NCBI GenBank assembly: GCA_016650185.1
Contig: JAENWE010000002.1
Location: 1 to 14,512, forward strand
Direction of reading: 5' to 3'
Source of the DNA: Vicinamibacteria bacterium
GTDB lineage: Bacteria > Acidobacteriota > Vicinamibacteria > Fen-336 > JAGNNV01
Length of the DNA stretch: 14,512 bases
Below the pieces are notes generated by a model. That model had not been told where the DNA came from. It was given only the letters and a program-made list of their open reading frames with translations, and searched no databases. The position numbers and the translations under genes are program-made. Positions 7,006 through 13,583 of the stretch are shown here, one piece after another (the stretch's first letter is position 1; every line of letters starts with the position of its first letter).

Positions 7006-8172
7006 CTACGAACGCGGCCGGAATCCGGCCAGACGTCGTTCGGCTTCGTCGAAGGTCTCCATCTTTTTCGAGAACGCGAAGCGGACCTGGGTCCGCCCCT
7101 TCTCGGGGTCCTGATAGAAGGACGATCCTGGGACCACGGCGACGCCGACCTCCCTCACCAGGTGCGTCGCGAACTCCACGTCATGCGAGTAACCGACGGG
7201 CCGCGTGTCCACCATGGTGTAGTAGGCCCCTCCCGGTTTGTACACGGTGAAACCGCAGGCGTCGAGAATCCCCAGCATCCGCGCGCGGCGCTCCGCATAC
7301 CTGGCGTTCAAGTCGTCGTAGTACGAGAGGGGCAGGGCAAGAGCGAGAGCCCCCGCCTCCTGCAGAGGCGCCGCCGCACCCACGGTCAGGAAGTCGTGGA
7401 CCTTGCGGATGGCTCCGGTGATCCATTCGGGCGCGATGGTCCAGCCCACGCGCCATCCGGTGACGCTGTAGGTCTTGCTCATGCTGTTGATGGTGATCGT
7501 CCGGTCCTTCATCCCCGGCAGCGTCGCCATCGGGATGTGGATATTCCCGTCGTACAGGATGTGCTCGTAGATCTCGTCGGTGACCGCCACCACGTCGAAT
7601 TCCTGACACAAAGAGGCGACTTGGGTCAGTTCTGCGCGAGAGAACACCTTCCCCGTCGGATTGTGCGGCGAGTTCATGATGATCGCGCGGGTCTTGCTGG
7701 AAAAAGCGGCCCTCAGCTCGGCCGGATCGAAGGACCAGTCGGGCGTCCGGAGGGTGACGAACTTCGGCACCGCGCCGGCCAGGATCGCGTCCGGTCCGTA
7801 GTTTTCGTAGAACGGCTCGAACGTGACCACTTCGTCGCCCGGGTTGAGCAGCGCCATCAACGAAGCCACCATGGCCTCGGTGCCGCCGCAGCAGACGGTC
7901 ACTTCCTTGTCGGGATCGACGGGCACACCGTAGGAACGCTCGAACTTGGCCGCGATGGCCTGGCGCAAGTTGGGCGCGCCCCAGGTCACTGCGTACTGGT
8001 TGAGGTTGGCGGAAATGGCCCGGCAGGCGGCGTCTTTCAGTTCTTCGGGAGCCGGGAAATCGGGAAAGCCCTGCGAAAGATTGACCGCGCCATGTGCGTT
8101 GGCCAGCCGGGTCATCTCCCGAATGACGGATTCGGTGAAGCGAGCCGCCTTGTCTGATGTGGACCTGTTCAT
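7006..8172 (-). CDS. Class I/II PLP aminotransferase (kynurenine/methionine type)
   Basis: Cytoplasmic fold-type I pyridoxal-phosphate aminotransferase of 388 residues, the usual length. The PLP lysine is Lys233 in SMSKTYSVTGWR. Other landmarks are NLSQGFPDFP (31-40), Asn171 in NPTG, Asp199 and Tyr202 in TDEIYEH, and Arg364 in RFAFSK for the substrate carboxylate. The QGFPDF and TYSVTGWRVGW patterns are those of the KAT/MtnE/YbdL group, which transaminates methionine, aromatic amino acids, kynurenine or glutamine with 2-oxo acids. The precise donor cannot be assigned. ATG 8172 is preceded by AAAGGA (8186-8191) at a rather long spacing of 13 bases. It lies 74 bp downstream of the GerMN gene on the same strand, so read-through from the cell-wall operon is possible. 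It converges on the exported amidase with a 16-bp gap. Confidence 0.9.
   Translation of the reverse strand: MNRSTSDKAARFTESVIREMTRLANAHGAVNLSQGFPDFPAPEELKDAACRAISANLNQYAVTWGAPNLRQAIAAKFERSYGVPVDPDKEVTVCCGGTEAMVASLMALLNPGDEVVTFEPFYENYGPDAILAGAVPKFVTLRTPDWSFDPAELRAAFSSKTRAIIMNSPHNPTGKVFSRAELTQVASLCQEFDVVAVTDEIYEHILYDGNIHIPMATLPGMKDRTITINSMSKTYSVTGWRVGWTIAPEWITGAIRKVHDFLTVGAAAPLQEAGALALALPLSYYDDLNARYAERRARMLGILDACGFTVYKPGGAYYTMVDTRPVGYSHDVEFATHLVREVGVAVVPGSSFYQDPEKGRTQVRFAFSKKMETFDEAERRLAGFRPRS
7016..7030. repeat. Perfect 15-bp palindrome at the aminotransferase 3' end
   Basis: GGCCGGA and TCCGGCC flank a single central A. It lies in the final codons of the aminotransferase and just after the convergent amidase stop. 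It could form a GC stem with a 5-base loop on either transcript. No T-run follows on either side, so terminator function is only a possibility. Confidence 0.3.
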
Positions 8173-8246
8173 GAGCGACGGGCCGTCCTTTCAATAGGCG
8201 ATGGTTCGCGGCACGAGGGATTTTGGGGGGGACCGGACCTTCTCGT
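8173..8246. other. 74-bp gap between the GerMN gene and the aminotransferase
   Basis: Contains a run of seven G (8225-8231) and the aminotransferase ribosome site (8186-8191). I find no convincing terminator for the upstream operon and no strong promoter, so operon membership of the aminotransferase is open. Confidence 0.4.
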
Positions 8247-9023
8247 TCACCGCGCCGACACGCTGGCCGCGGGCTTCGCGGGAGGCAACGGCGTTCGATC
8301 TGGCGACGAGACCGGACTCTCGGGAGTGGGAACCCCGGTCGGCGAGGGCGTGATGCCCTCGGAGTTCGGCTCTTCTTCGACCAGAAAGCTCGGATCGTCC
8401 CGGCGAAGGGCGCGGGTCAGGTCGAGATGCCCGGGCTTCGGCGCCTTGCCGTCGACCAGGATGACGACCCGGCGGACCGCCGAGAAGTTGTCCGTGATCG
8501 TGGTGACGATCCCCTGCACCAGAACCCGTTCCTCCTCGGCGCCCACCCCGCGGCCCTGCTCGAGTTCTGGCGAGAAGTCGACATAGGCTGTGCCGTTCGG
8601 AGCGTAGGCCACATCCAGCACGGATGTTCCCTCCGGCAGAAGGGCGGGCAGTTCCGGAGAACTCACGGCAAGCTCAGATACCACGGCCCGGATCTGTGGG
8701 ACGACACCCCTGAGGTACGGGATTTCGCGTTCGGCCCGCCCAAGACCGGGCATCCCGGGAAGTCGGGTGTGCAGAATGACCTTAAGGGTCGACCCCGGAA
8801 CCTCCGGCGGCTCGGAAGCGGCACCGGCGTTGGCGGCAGCGGTAGGTCCTCCCTCCCCCTCCTCCGCACTGTCTGGAATCTCGCCTCGAAGGACCTTCGA
8901 CCACCAGGGCGAGGTCGCGGGAATGATGAATGTCAAGGTGGCGAGGAAGAGCGTCCACCACGCCCATCGAGGGAAGCCCCGCGCGGACGGCGTCTCATCG
9001 CTCACGTTGCCACGAACGCTCAA
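8247..9023 (-). CDS. Membrane-anchored GerMN-domain protein
   Basis: A 258-residue protein with one N-terminal membrane anchor (about 19-41, Trp-rich), an acidic and Ala-rich linker (about 45-76), a GerMN domain (about 78-212) and a Pro/Ser/Thr-rich tail (about 220-258). The domain shows the pattern GTAYVDFS (144-151), then VLVQGIVTTIT and VVILVDGK, ending with a Gly-His-leading strand near 198-202. GerMN is known from Bacillus GerM, linked to spore cortex and peptidoglycan, and from lipoproteins of other bacteria; it is usually linked to cell-wall binding. The TTG start shares a TTGA overlap with the amiC stop, which points to coupled translation and supports this start over GTG 9005. Its place directly after amiC suggests it assists or localises that amidase, but this is inference. 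No sporulation genes are in view. Confidence 0.82.
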   Translation of the reverse strand: MSVRGNVSDETPSARGFPRWAWWTLFLATLTFIIPATSPWWSKVLRGEIPDSAEEGEGGPTAAANAGAASEPPEVPGSTLKVILHTRLPGMPGLGRAEREIPYLRGVVPQIRAVVSELAVSSPELPALLPEGTSVLDVAYAPNGTAYVDFSPELEQGRGVGAEEERVLVQGIVTTITDNFSAVRRVVILVDGKAPKPGHLDLTRALRRDDPSFLVEEEPNSEGITPSPTGVPTPESPVSSPDRTPLPPAKPAASVSAR

Positions 9024-10531
9024 GGATTCGCGCGAAGGGCGGCGATGAACCGGCCGAGGCCCTGAACAAGCGCATTCGTGAGGCGCACCTGATGCGCCTC
9101 CGAGAAGAGCAGCTTTTCCTCTTCGGGATTCGTGATGAAGCCGACCTCCACGAGAGCCGCGGGCATGGTGGCGCCGACCAGCACCCGGAAGGGCGCCTGC
9201 TTCACCCCCCTGGACCGGGAGAGGGCGGCCTCAGCGATCTCACCGTGAATATTCCCCGCGAGCCTCGATGACGCCTCCAACTGAGCGGCCTGAGCCATGT
9301 CCCAGAGAATCAGCCCGACATCCTTGTCGTTTCCTCGAGTCCTCTCCGTGATCTCCCCTTCCTGCATGGCGATCCGGCGGGCCTCGTCGTCCGCCGCGGT
9401 GTAGGACAAGAAGAACACCTCGGTGCCCTTCGCCGAGGCGGCGCGGGAACCGTTCGCGTGAAGAGAAATAAAGATGTCAGCATTGAAATTGTTGGCGATG
9501 GCGGCCCGCTCGTCGAGCGGAACCTCCATGTCGTTGTCGCGGGTCAGATAGGCCTGAACCGAAAGGGAGTCCACCGCGGCCGCGCGTAGCCGTCGCGCGA
9601 GGGCGAGAGTTACGTCCTTCTCCAGTTTTCCGCCCGGGCCCCGCGCACCCCCATCATCGCCGCCGTGGCCGGGATCAATCACCAGGACGATAGGCTTCTG
9701 GAATCCCGTGCCGAGGGCGACCGACTTCCCTGGCGCGGGCCGGCCGGTCGGCCCTTCCGGTCCTCCTGGAACCGGCCAGGCGCCGGCGATCGGAGGGGTG
9801 TCAAACAAAAGCCCGACGTGCTGCGAGTCGCGCTCGGAGGTCTTCACTGAACCAAACCGGTCGCCGAGATCGAAGGTGAGCCGGGGCGGTGATGCCCGTT
9901 CGAATCGGGCCGAGACCACGATCCTCCCCGGAAGAGCCTCGGCAACGAAGTCCGTCTCCATCACGTCGGCTTGGAAAATCACCACCACGCGGTTCGGTTC
10001 CTTCCGGATTTCGTAGGGAACCGGCTTGCTCAGTTCGATCGTGCTTTCAACGCTCGCAACGCTGACCAGATTCACGAGACGCAGACGAGGCGCGTCGTAG
10101 GCGCCGATGACCAGGGCCCGATAGGCCGTCCGATAGGTGGCGGTCTGGCCCAAAGCGGCCCCCAAAACTATGGCCGCGGACGGAGCCGAGACGTAGGTTC
10201 TTTCGCCGACTACGCGCACCGGCGCGGCCAGCGCTCGCAACTGCCCGGCCACGCTGAACAGGCTCTTGCCGTTTTCGAGCGTCACTTCTCGCCCGCCCGA
10301 TCTAAGCGTGACCTTGGCGTCTCTGCCGGCCCGGGAGAAGGAGACGTCGAGACCCTTCGCGGCCTCCTCCAGCGCGACTTCAGCGCCCCCGGGGCCGTCG
10401 ATGACCAGCACGACGGTACGATGGGCGCCGCCGGCGGAGAGGACCACGATCTCGTCCGCCGCGTCTCCTGTCGAGGTCAGGAGGGCCGGCATCGAGGCGG
10501 CCAGGAAAGCGAGGGGCAGATGGACTCTCAA
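9020..10531 (-). CDS. amiC: N-acetylmuramoyl-L-alanine amidase (Amidase_3, AmiC-like)
   Basis: Zinc hydrolase that removes the stem peptide from MurNAc in peptidoglycan, acting in the periplasm during cell separation or remodelling. The 503 residues comprise a signal peptide (1 to about 24), a region at about 28-123 resembling the copper amine oxidase N-terminal-like domain (ending VRVVGERTYVSAP), an AMIN-like beta domain (about 150-245), a Gly/Pro linker (250-270) and an Amidase_3 domain (about 280-500). Zinc and catalytic residues are His289 (DPGHGG), Glu304 (KLEKD), His358 (SLHANG) and Glu462 (LVEVGF). The start is TTG 10531: the cupin's TGA stop (10565-10567) is in this frame 33 bp upstream, so the gene cannot start before it. 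The ribosome site is weak. The stop overlaps the start of the GerMN gene. Confidence 0.93.
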   Translation of the reverse strand: MRVHLPLAFLAASMPALLTSTGDAADEIVVLSAGGAHRTVVLVIDGPGGAEVALEEAAKGLDVSFSRAGRDAKVTLRSGGREVTLENGKSLFSVAGQLRALAAPVRVVGERTYVSAPSAAIVLGAALGQTATYRTAYRALVIGAYDAPRLRLVNLVSVASVESTIELSKPVPYEIRKEPNRVVVIFQADVMETDFVAEALPGRIVVSARFERASPPRLTFDLGDRFGSVKTSERDSQHVGLLFDTPPIAGAWPVPGGPEGPTGRPAPGKSVALGTGFQKPIVLVIDPGHGGDDGGARGPGGKLEKDVTLALARRLRAAAVDSLSVQAYLTRDNDMEVPLDERAAIANNFNADIFISLHANGSRAASAKGTEVFFLSYTAADDEARRIAMQEGEITERTRGNDKDVGLILWDMAQAAQLEASSRLAGNIHGEIAEAALSRSRGVKQAPFRVLVGATMPAALVEVGFITNPEEEKLLFSEAHQVRLTNALVQGLGRFIAALRANP

Positions 10532-10564
10532 GGCTCGAACTGGCGCCTGGTTGGAGAGAGCGAC

Positions 10565-10927
10565 TCAGGGCTCGCGATGAACACTGTCGGGACTGAAAGC
10601 GGGAAGACAGACCGCGATGTATTCAGCGCCGTCCTTTCCCGGAGAGGAATAGCGCACCCATTCGCCCCGTTCGGTGATGATGGCCTGGCCCGCCGACACG
10701 TCCACGGAACCACCCTGGTGGTCAACCCTAAGCATCCCGCCGAGGACCAGAGTGTACTCATCAAACTCCGGGGTCTGCTTGGGCTCGGTCCATCCGCAGG
10801 GCGACTTCATGTGGGCCACACTCACCGAAGGGGTGCCGGAATTAACCCGGCCGACGTACTCACGGATGATCTTCGGAGGCTCGCCGGCCGCCTCTATCTG
10901 AGTGGGTTTGGAGATGAGTTTGGGCAT
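10565..10927 (-). CDS. Small cupin protein lacking the classical metal ligands
   Basis: A 120-residue single-domain cupin of unknown function. The core reads GWTEPKQTPEFDEYTLVLGG followed by LRVDHQGG and a second half with VSAGQAIITERGEWVRYS. This is the two-motif cupin pattern (turn, EYTLVLGG, then AGQAI...W), but the metal-binding HxH of motif 1 is replaced by Glu/Lys, so metal binding is doubtful. It has no signal peptide or membrane segment. ATG 10927 is only 5 bp after the murA stop, with AGGCGG (10937-10942) overlapping the murA end, so its translation is probably coupled to murA. Sitting between murA and amiC hints at a cell-wall or amino-sugar link, perhaps ligand sensing; this is inference. 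A related conserved cupin type occurs in other bacteria, sometimes annotated EutQ-like. Confidence 0.8.
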   Translation of the reverse strand: MPKLISKPTQIEAAGEPPKIIREYVGRVNSGTPSVSVAHMKSPCGWTEPKQTPEFDEYTLVLGGMLRVDHQGGSVDVSAGQAIITERGEWVRYSSPGKDGAEYIAVCLPAFSPDSVHREP

Positions 10928-10932
10928 GGACT

Positions 10933-12240
10933 CTAGCCGCCTACTCTATCCAAGTTGCTCGTCGAACCTGCGTCCCTGATCGAGTCTAGGTAGGTCTCGG
11001 TCTCGACCGAGGCGCCGAGCGACTTCAGCCGTTCGACCAGGCCTTCGTACCCTCGCTCCACCGTTTCGAGCGGAGAGATCCGGCTTTCGCCGTCCGCGGC
11101 CAGGGCGGCGGTGATCAAGGCCATACCCGAGCGAATGTCCCGGCTGTCGAGCGAACGCCCGCGCAGCCTCCGCGGTCCATTGATCAGGATTCGATGGGGA
11201 TCGCACAAGAAGAGGTCCGCGCCCATGCCCGATAGCTGGTCGAGGGCAAAGAGCCGAAGTTCGTAAAGCCAGTCGTGGATGAGGGTGGCCCCCGACGCCT
11301 GGGTGGCAAGGACGGTCACCAGGCTGACCATGTCACTCGGGAAGCCAGGCCACAGTCCGGTGGTGACGCGATGCGCCGCGCGCAACTGGCTCGGCCGCAC
11401 CTCCAACTCCTCTCCGTTCATGCGACCGTCCAAGCCGAATTGCCGCAGGACGGCGACCACCGGTTCGAGATCCTCGCTCGATGCTCCTTGAATGAATACG
11501 TGCCCGCGGGTCATCGCCCCCACCACCGCGAAACTCCCGGCTTCGATGAAATCGCCGGCGATCCGGTGGGTGACTCCCCGCAGCTTCATGGCCCCGGTGA
11601 TGCGAAGAGTCGGAGACCCAATGCCTTCCACCTCGGCTCCCATCTTCGATAGAAAGCGGCCGAGTTCGCTCACGTGAGGCTCGCAGGCGGCGTGACGGAT
11701 CTCGGTCGTGCCCCGGGCCAAAGCCGCGGCCAGAAGCGCCATCTCGGTGGCGGTCACCGAGGCCTCGAGCATGTAGAAAGAGGACGCCTTGAGGCCCTCG
11801 GGCGCTTCGAATCCCCCCTTATCACGTGGCCGCGCGCCCAACTCCCGCAGCGCGGCATGATGCTGATTGAGATTACGGCGTGAGGGGAAATCCCCGCCGG
11901 GAGCGCCCAGAATCGCCTCGCCTCTTCGGGCCAGGAGCGGACCGAGAAGAAGGACGGAGCCACGCAGGCGAGCCACGAGATCGGCCCGCGGCTCCGTCGA
12001 GGTGATGACCTCGGCGCGAATTCGCAGAGTCGACGCGCCTTCCCACACCACCGAAGCGCCGAGGTGCCGGAGCAGCTCCGCCATGACTTCGACATCCCGG
12101 ATATGCGGGACGTTCTCGAGGACACACTCCTCGGCGGTCAGGAGACAGGCCGCGATCACGGGCAGGGCCGCGTTCTTGTTCCCCCCCACCCGGACCCGAC
12201 CATTAAGCACCTTGCCGCCGTTGACCACCAGGGTTGTCAT
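10933..12240 (-). CDS. murA: UDP-GlcNAc 1-carboxyvinyltransferase MurA, Asp at the fosfomycin site
   Basis: First committed step of peptidoglycan synthesis: transfer of enolpyruvate from PEP to UDP-GlcNAc in the cytoplasm. The 435-residue protein shows the inside-out barrel repeats. With ATG 12240, Lys22-Asn23 (NKNAAL) falls exactly on E. coli Lys22. Asp303 (GFPSDM) matches E. coli Asp305, and Arg370 (DIRSG) fits Arg397. The active-site loop reads PGGDFPSRR: Asp117 (codon 11890-11892) replaces the Cys115 that fosfomycin alkylates in E. coli. Asp occurs at this position in Mycobacterium and Chlamydia MurA, which resist fosfomycin. The Ile-Gly of the loop is also changed. The start is supported by GAGGAAA 8 bases upstream; an in-frame TTG at 12276 would run into murB. 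It lies between murB (13-bp gap) and the cupin (5-bp gap). Confidence 0.93.
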   Translation of the reverse strand: MTTLVVNGGKVLNGRVRVGGNKNAALPVIAACLLTAEECVLENVPHIRDVEVMAELLRHLGASVVWEGASTLRIRAEVITSTEPRADLVARLRGSVLLLGPLLARRGEAILGAPGGDFPSRRNLNQHHAALRELGARPRDKGGFEAPEGLKASSFYMLEASVTATEMALLAAALARGTTEIRHAACEPHVSELGRFLSKMGAEVEGIGSPTLRITGAMKLRGVTHRIAGDFIEAGSFAVVGAMTRGHVFIQGASSEDLEPVVAVLRQFGLDGRMNGEELEVRPSQLRAAHRVTTGLWPGFPSDMVSLVTVLATQASGATLIHDWLYELRLFALDQLSGMGADLFLCDPHRILINGPRRLRGRSLDSRDIRSGMALITAALAADGESRISPLETVERGYEGLVERLKSLGASVETETYLDSIRDAGSTSNLDRVGG

Positions 12241-12248
12241 TCGTTCAC

Positions 12249-12255
12249 TTTCCTC
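12249..12255 (-). promoter_or_regulatory. Shine-Dalgarno of murA overlapping the murB stop
   Basis: GAGGAAA on the minus strand lies 8 bases before ATG 12240 and overlaps the murB TGA (12254-12256). This suggests coupled MurB and MurA synthesis and supports the short MurA start. Confidence 0.7.
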
Positions 12256-13168
12256 AATCGGGCTGGAAATCGCCAAGGCGGACTATCTCTTCGCGCAGTT
12301 CGATCCCGAAAGCATCCATCACCCGTCGCCGGGCTTCGTGGATCAGCCAGACGACGTCGGCGGCGCGAGCGCCCCCTTCGTTGACAAAGAAGTTCGCGTG
12401 CACCGGCGAGATGCGGGCTCCGCCCCGGCGTTCGCCCTTCAAGCCAACGCGATCGATCAACGCGCCCGCGGAGCATGGCACGTCCCCGGGCAGTCGTACG
12501 CATTCGGCCTCTGGATTCTGAAAGATGCAGCCGGCGCTCCGAAGGGACAGAGGCTGGGTTCGCTTTCTGAAGGTCAGGGATTCTTTGGCCGTCGTTCTCA
12601 GGGTGAGCGGGTCATCCTCGTGGACGCGAATCTCCACCCAGAGGAGCGCCTCGCCGGTGGTCTGCAATCGGCTGACGTCGTAGGCGAAACCGAGGGATTC
12701 GACCGGTTCCACCCGAAAGTGACCGCCGCGGTCCAACAGGCACGCCCGGACCACCACCTCCGACATGAGTCGACCCTGAAAGTGGGCGTTCCCGTATACC
12801 GCCCCACCCAAAGTGCCTGGAGTCCCCGCCCACGCCTCGAATCCCCCCAGGCCGTGGCCGATGCACCAGCGCACCAGACCATTCACACTCACCCCGGCCT
12901 CGCCACGGACCAGGTCCGGCGCTTCGCGCGTGATCTGCCCACCGCGAAACCGGAGGAGCGCGCCGCGCACGCCCAGATCACTCACCAGAACGTTGGAGCC
13001 GCCTCCGAGAAACGTGAGGTCCGTGCCTTCCTGCCGAATCCGCGCGCAGGCGGCCACCGCGGCGTCCGCGCCAGAGACATCCAGGACGACATCTGCCGGA
13101 CCACCGATCCCGAACGTGGTCAGATCGGCGCAAGCGACATCTCGGCGCGGCTCGCCCGGCTCAGTCAC
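12254..13168 (-). CDS. murB: UDP-N-acetylenolpyruvoylglucosamine reductase MurB
   Basis: FAD- and NADPH-dependent reductase making UDP-MurNAc, the second committed step of peptidoglycan synthesis, in the cytoplasm. The 304 residues are the size of the shorter type II MurB. FAD-binding motifs are FLGGGSNVLVSD (53-64) and GTPGTLGGAVYGNAH (115-129). The proton donor of E. coli (Ser229) is replaced by Cys214 in SAGCIFQNP, a form seen in other type II enzymes. The C-terminal Glu near 293-294 (LREEIVRLG) matches E. coli Glu325. GTG 13168 is preceded by GAAGG (13175-13179) at 6-base spacing, which fixes the start. It follows hpf by 52 bp and precedes murA by 13 bp. The order MurB then MurA places the two consecutive enzymes together. 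Confidence 0.95.
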   Translation of the reverse strand: MTEPGEPRRDVACADLTTFGIGGPADVVLDVSGADAAVAACARIRQEGTDLTFLGGGSNVLVSDLGVRGALLRFRGGQITREAPDLVRGEAGVSVNGLVRWCIGHGLGGFEAWAGTPGTLGGAVYGNAHFQGRLMSEVVVRACLLDRGGHFRVEPVESLGFAYDVSRLQTTGEALLWVEIRVHEDDPLTLRTTAKESLTFRKRTQPLSLRSAGCIFQNPEAECVRLPGDVPCSAGALIDRVGLKGERRGGARISPVHANFFVNEGGARAADVVWLIHEARRRVMDAFGIELREEIVRLGDFQPD

Positions 13169-13169
13169 G

Positions 13170-13187
13170 TCGTACCTTCACGTACGA
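13170..13187 (-). promoter_or_regulatory. Hairpin carrying the murB Shine-Dalgarno in its loop
   Basis: On the minus strand TCGTAC (13187-13182) pairs with GTACGA (13175-13170) around a 6-base loop. The GAAGG ribosome site (13179-13175) lies in the loop and the first stem base, one base before GTG at the far side. Such a structure could modulate murB translation. The inverted repeat is seen; the function is inference. Confidence 0.4.
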
Positions 13188-13194
13188 GGGATTC

Positions 13195-13206
13195 TAGCCC
13201 GGGCTA
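13195..13206. repeat. 12-bp perfect palindrome between hpf and murB
   Basis: TAGCCCGGGCTA is its own reverse complement and lies in the 52-bp gap, the widest space inside the operon. It could be an operator or weak attenuator. Palindromes of this length arise a few times by chance in a window this size. Confidence 0.25.
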
Positions 13207-13220
13207 TCCGGACGCCTCGG

Positions 13221-13583
13221 TCACGACGCCTTGGATCGGTTAGTCGCGGGAGCGCGCCTCCGTGATATTGACGTTTCCTTCGCGCGTCGCTTCTGCTTGA
13301 GGATCTTCTGGGTCGCCTCCTGCACCGCGCCCCGCGCGTTGTTCGCTGTCCCATCGGCCGCGAACTCTCCGCTTCGGGCGTGAATCCGGCAGCGCGCCTC
13401 CACTTCCTGCGGCTTGGAGACGATCTTCCACTCGATCCGGTGGATTCTCTGGAAGACGTGGCCGAGCGCCATCTCACTCTTGTGGAGCTCCGCCCGGTCT
13501 GAAGCGGTGAGATCGATGTCTCGAGAACGCAGAATGACAACAGAGTTGCGAACACTGTCTGGACGGTCGGTCAAGTTTTTCAC
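13221..13583 (-). CDS. hpf: HPF/RaiA-like ribosome hibernation factor
   Basis: A 120-residue protein of the short HPF/RaiA (sigma-54 modulation) family, expected to bind the 30S subunit near the decoding site and silence ribosomes during stress or stationary phase. It shows the family layout: a first strand (NSVVILRSRDIDL), a helix, a basic strand (HRIEWKIV), then ARCRIHARSGEFAADGTANNARGAVQEATQKILKQ in which the conserved helix leads to a long Lys/Arg-rich tail (94-120). The tail lacks the C-terminal dimerisation domain of long HPF. GTG 13583 has a perfect AAGGAGG at 6-base spacing, so the longer open frame to 13781 is not used. The GTG shares a GTGA overlap with the usp stop, so expression is probably coupled. 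The family call is from pattern; similarity looks moderate. Confidence 0.8.
   Translation of the reverse strand: MKNLTDRPDSVRNSVVILRSRDIDLTASDRAELHKSEMALGHVFQRIHRIEWKIVSKPQEVEARCRIHARSGEFAADGTANNARGAVQEATQKILKQKRRAKETSISRRRAPATNRSKAS

Noticed and set aside
7016..7030. 15-bp palindrome as a bidirectional terminator
   Set aside because: GC stem is present but no T-run follows on either strand; kept only as a repeat.
5594..7114. Open frame of 506 codons on the + strand overlapping the exported amidase
   Set aside because: Arg/Gly/Ser-rich shadow of the amidase in another frame; the amidase has catalytic motifs and a Tat signal.
8225..8231. Seven-G run as a possible frameshift or phase-variation site
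   Set aside because: It lies between genes, with no reading frame across it and no clear promoter spacing that it could alter.
11867..13243. Long open frame on the + strand (458 codons) across murA and murB
   Set aside because: It is antisense to two unmistakable mur genes, its product is low in recognisable motifs and rich in Arg/Pro/Ser, as expected from reading G+C-rich DNA in the wrong frame, and it has no ribosome site.
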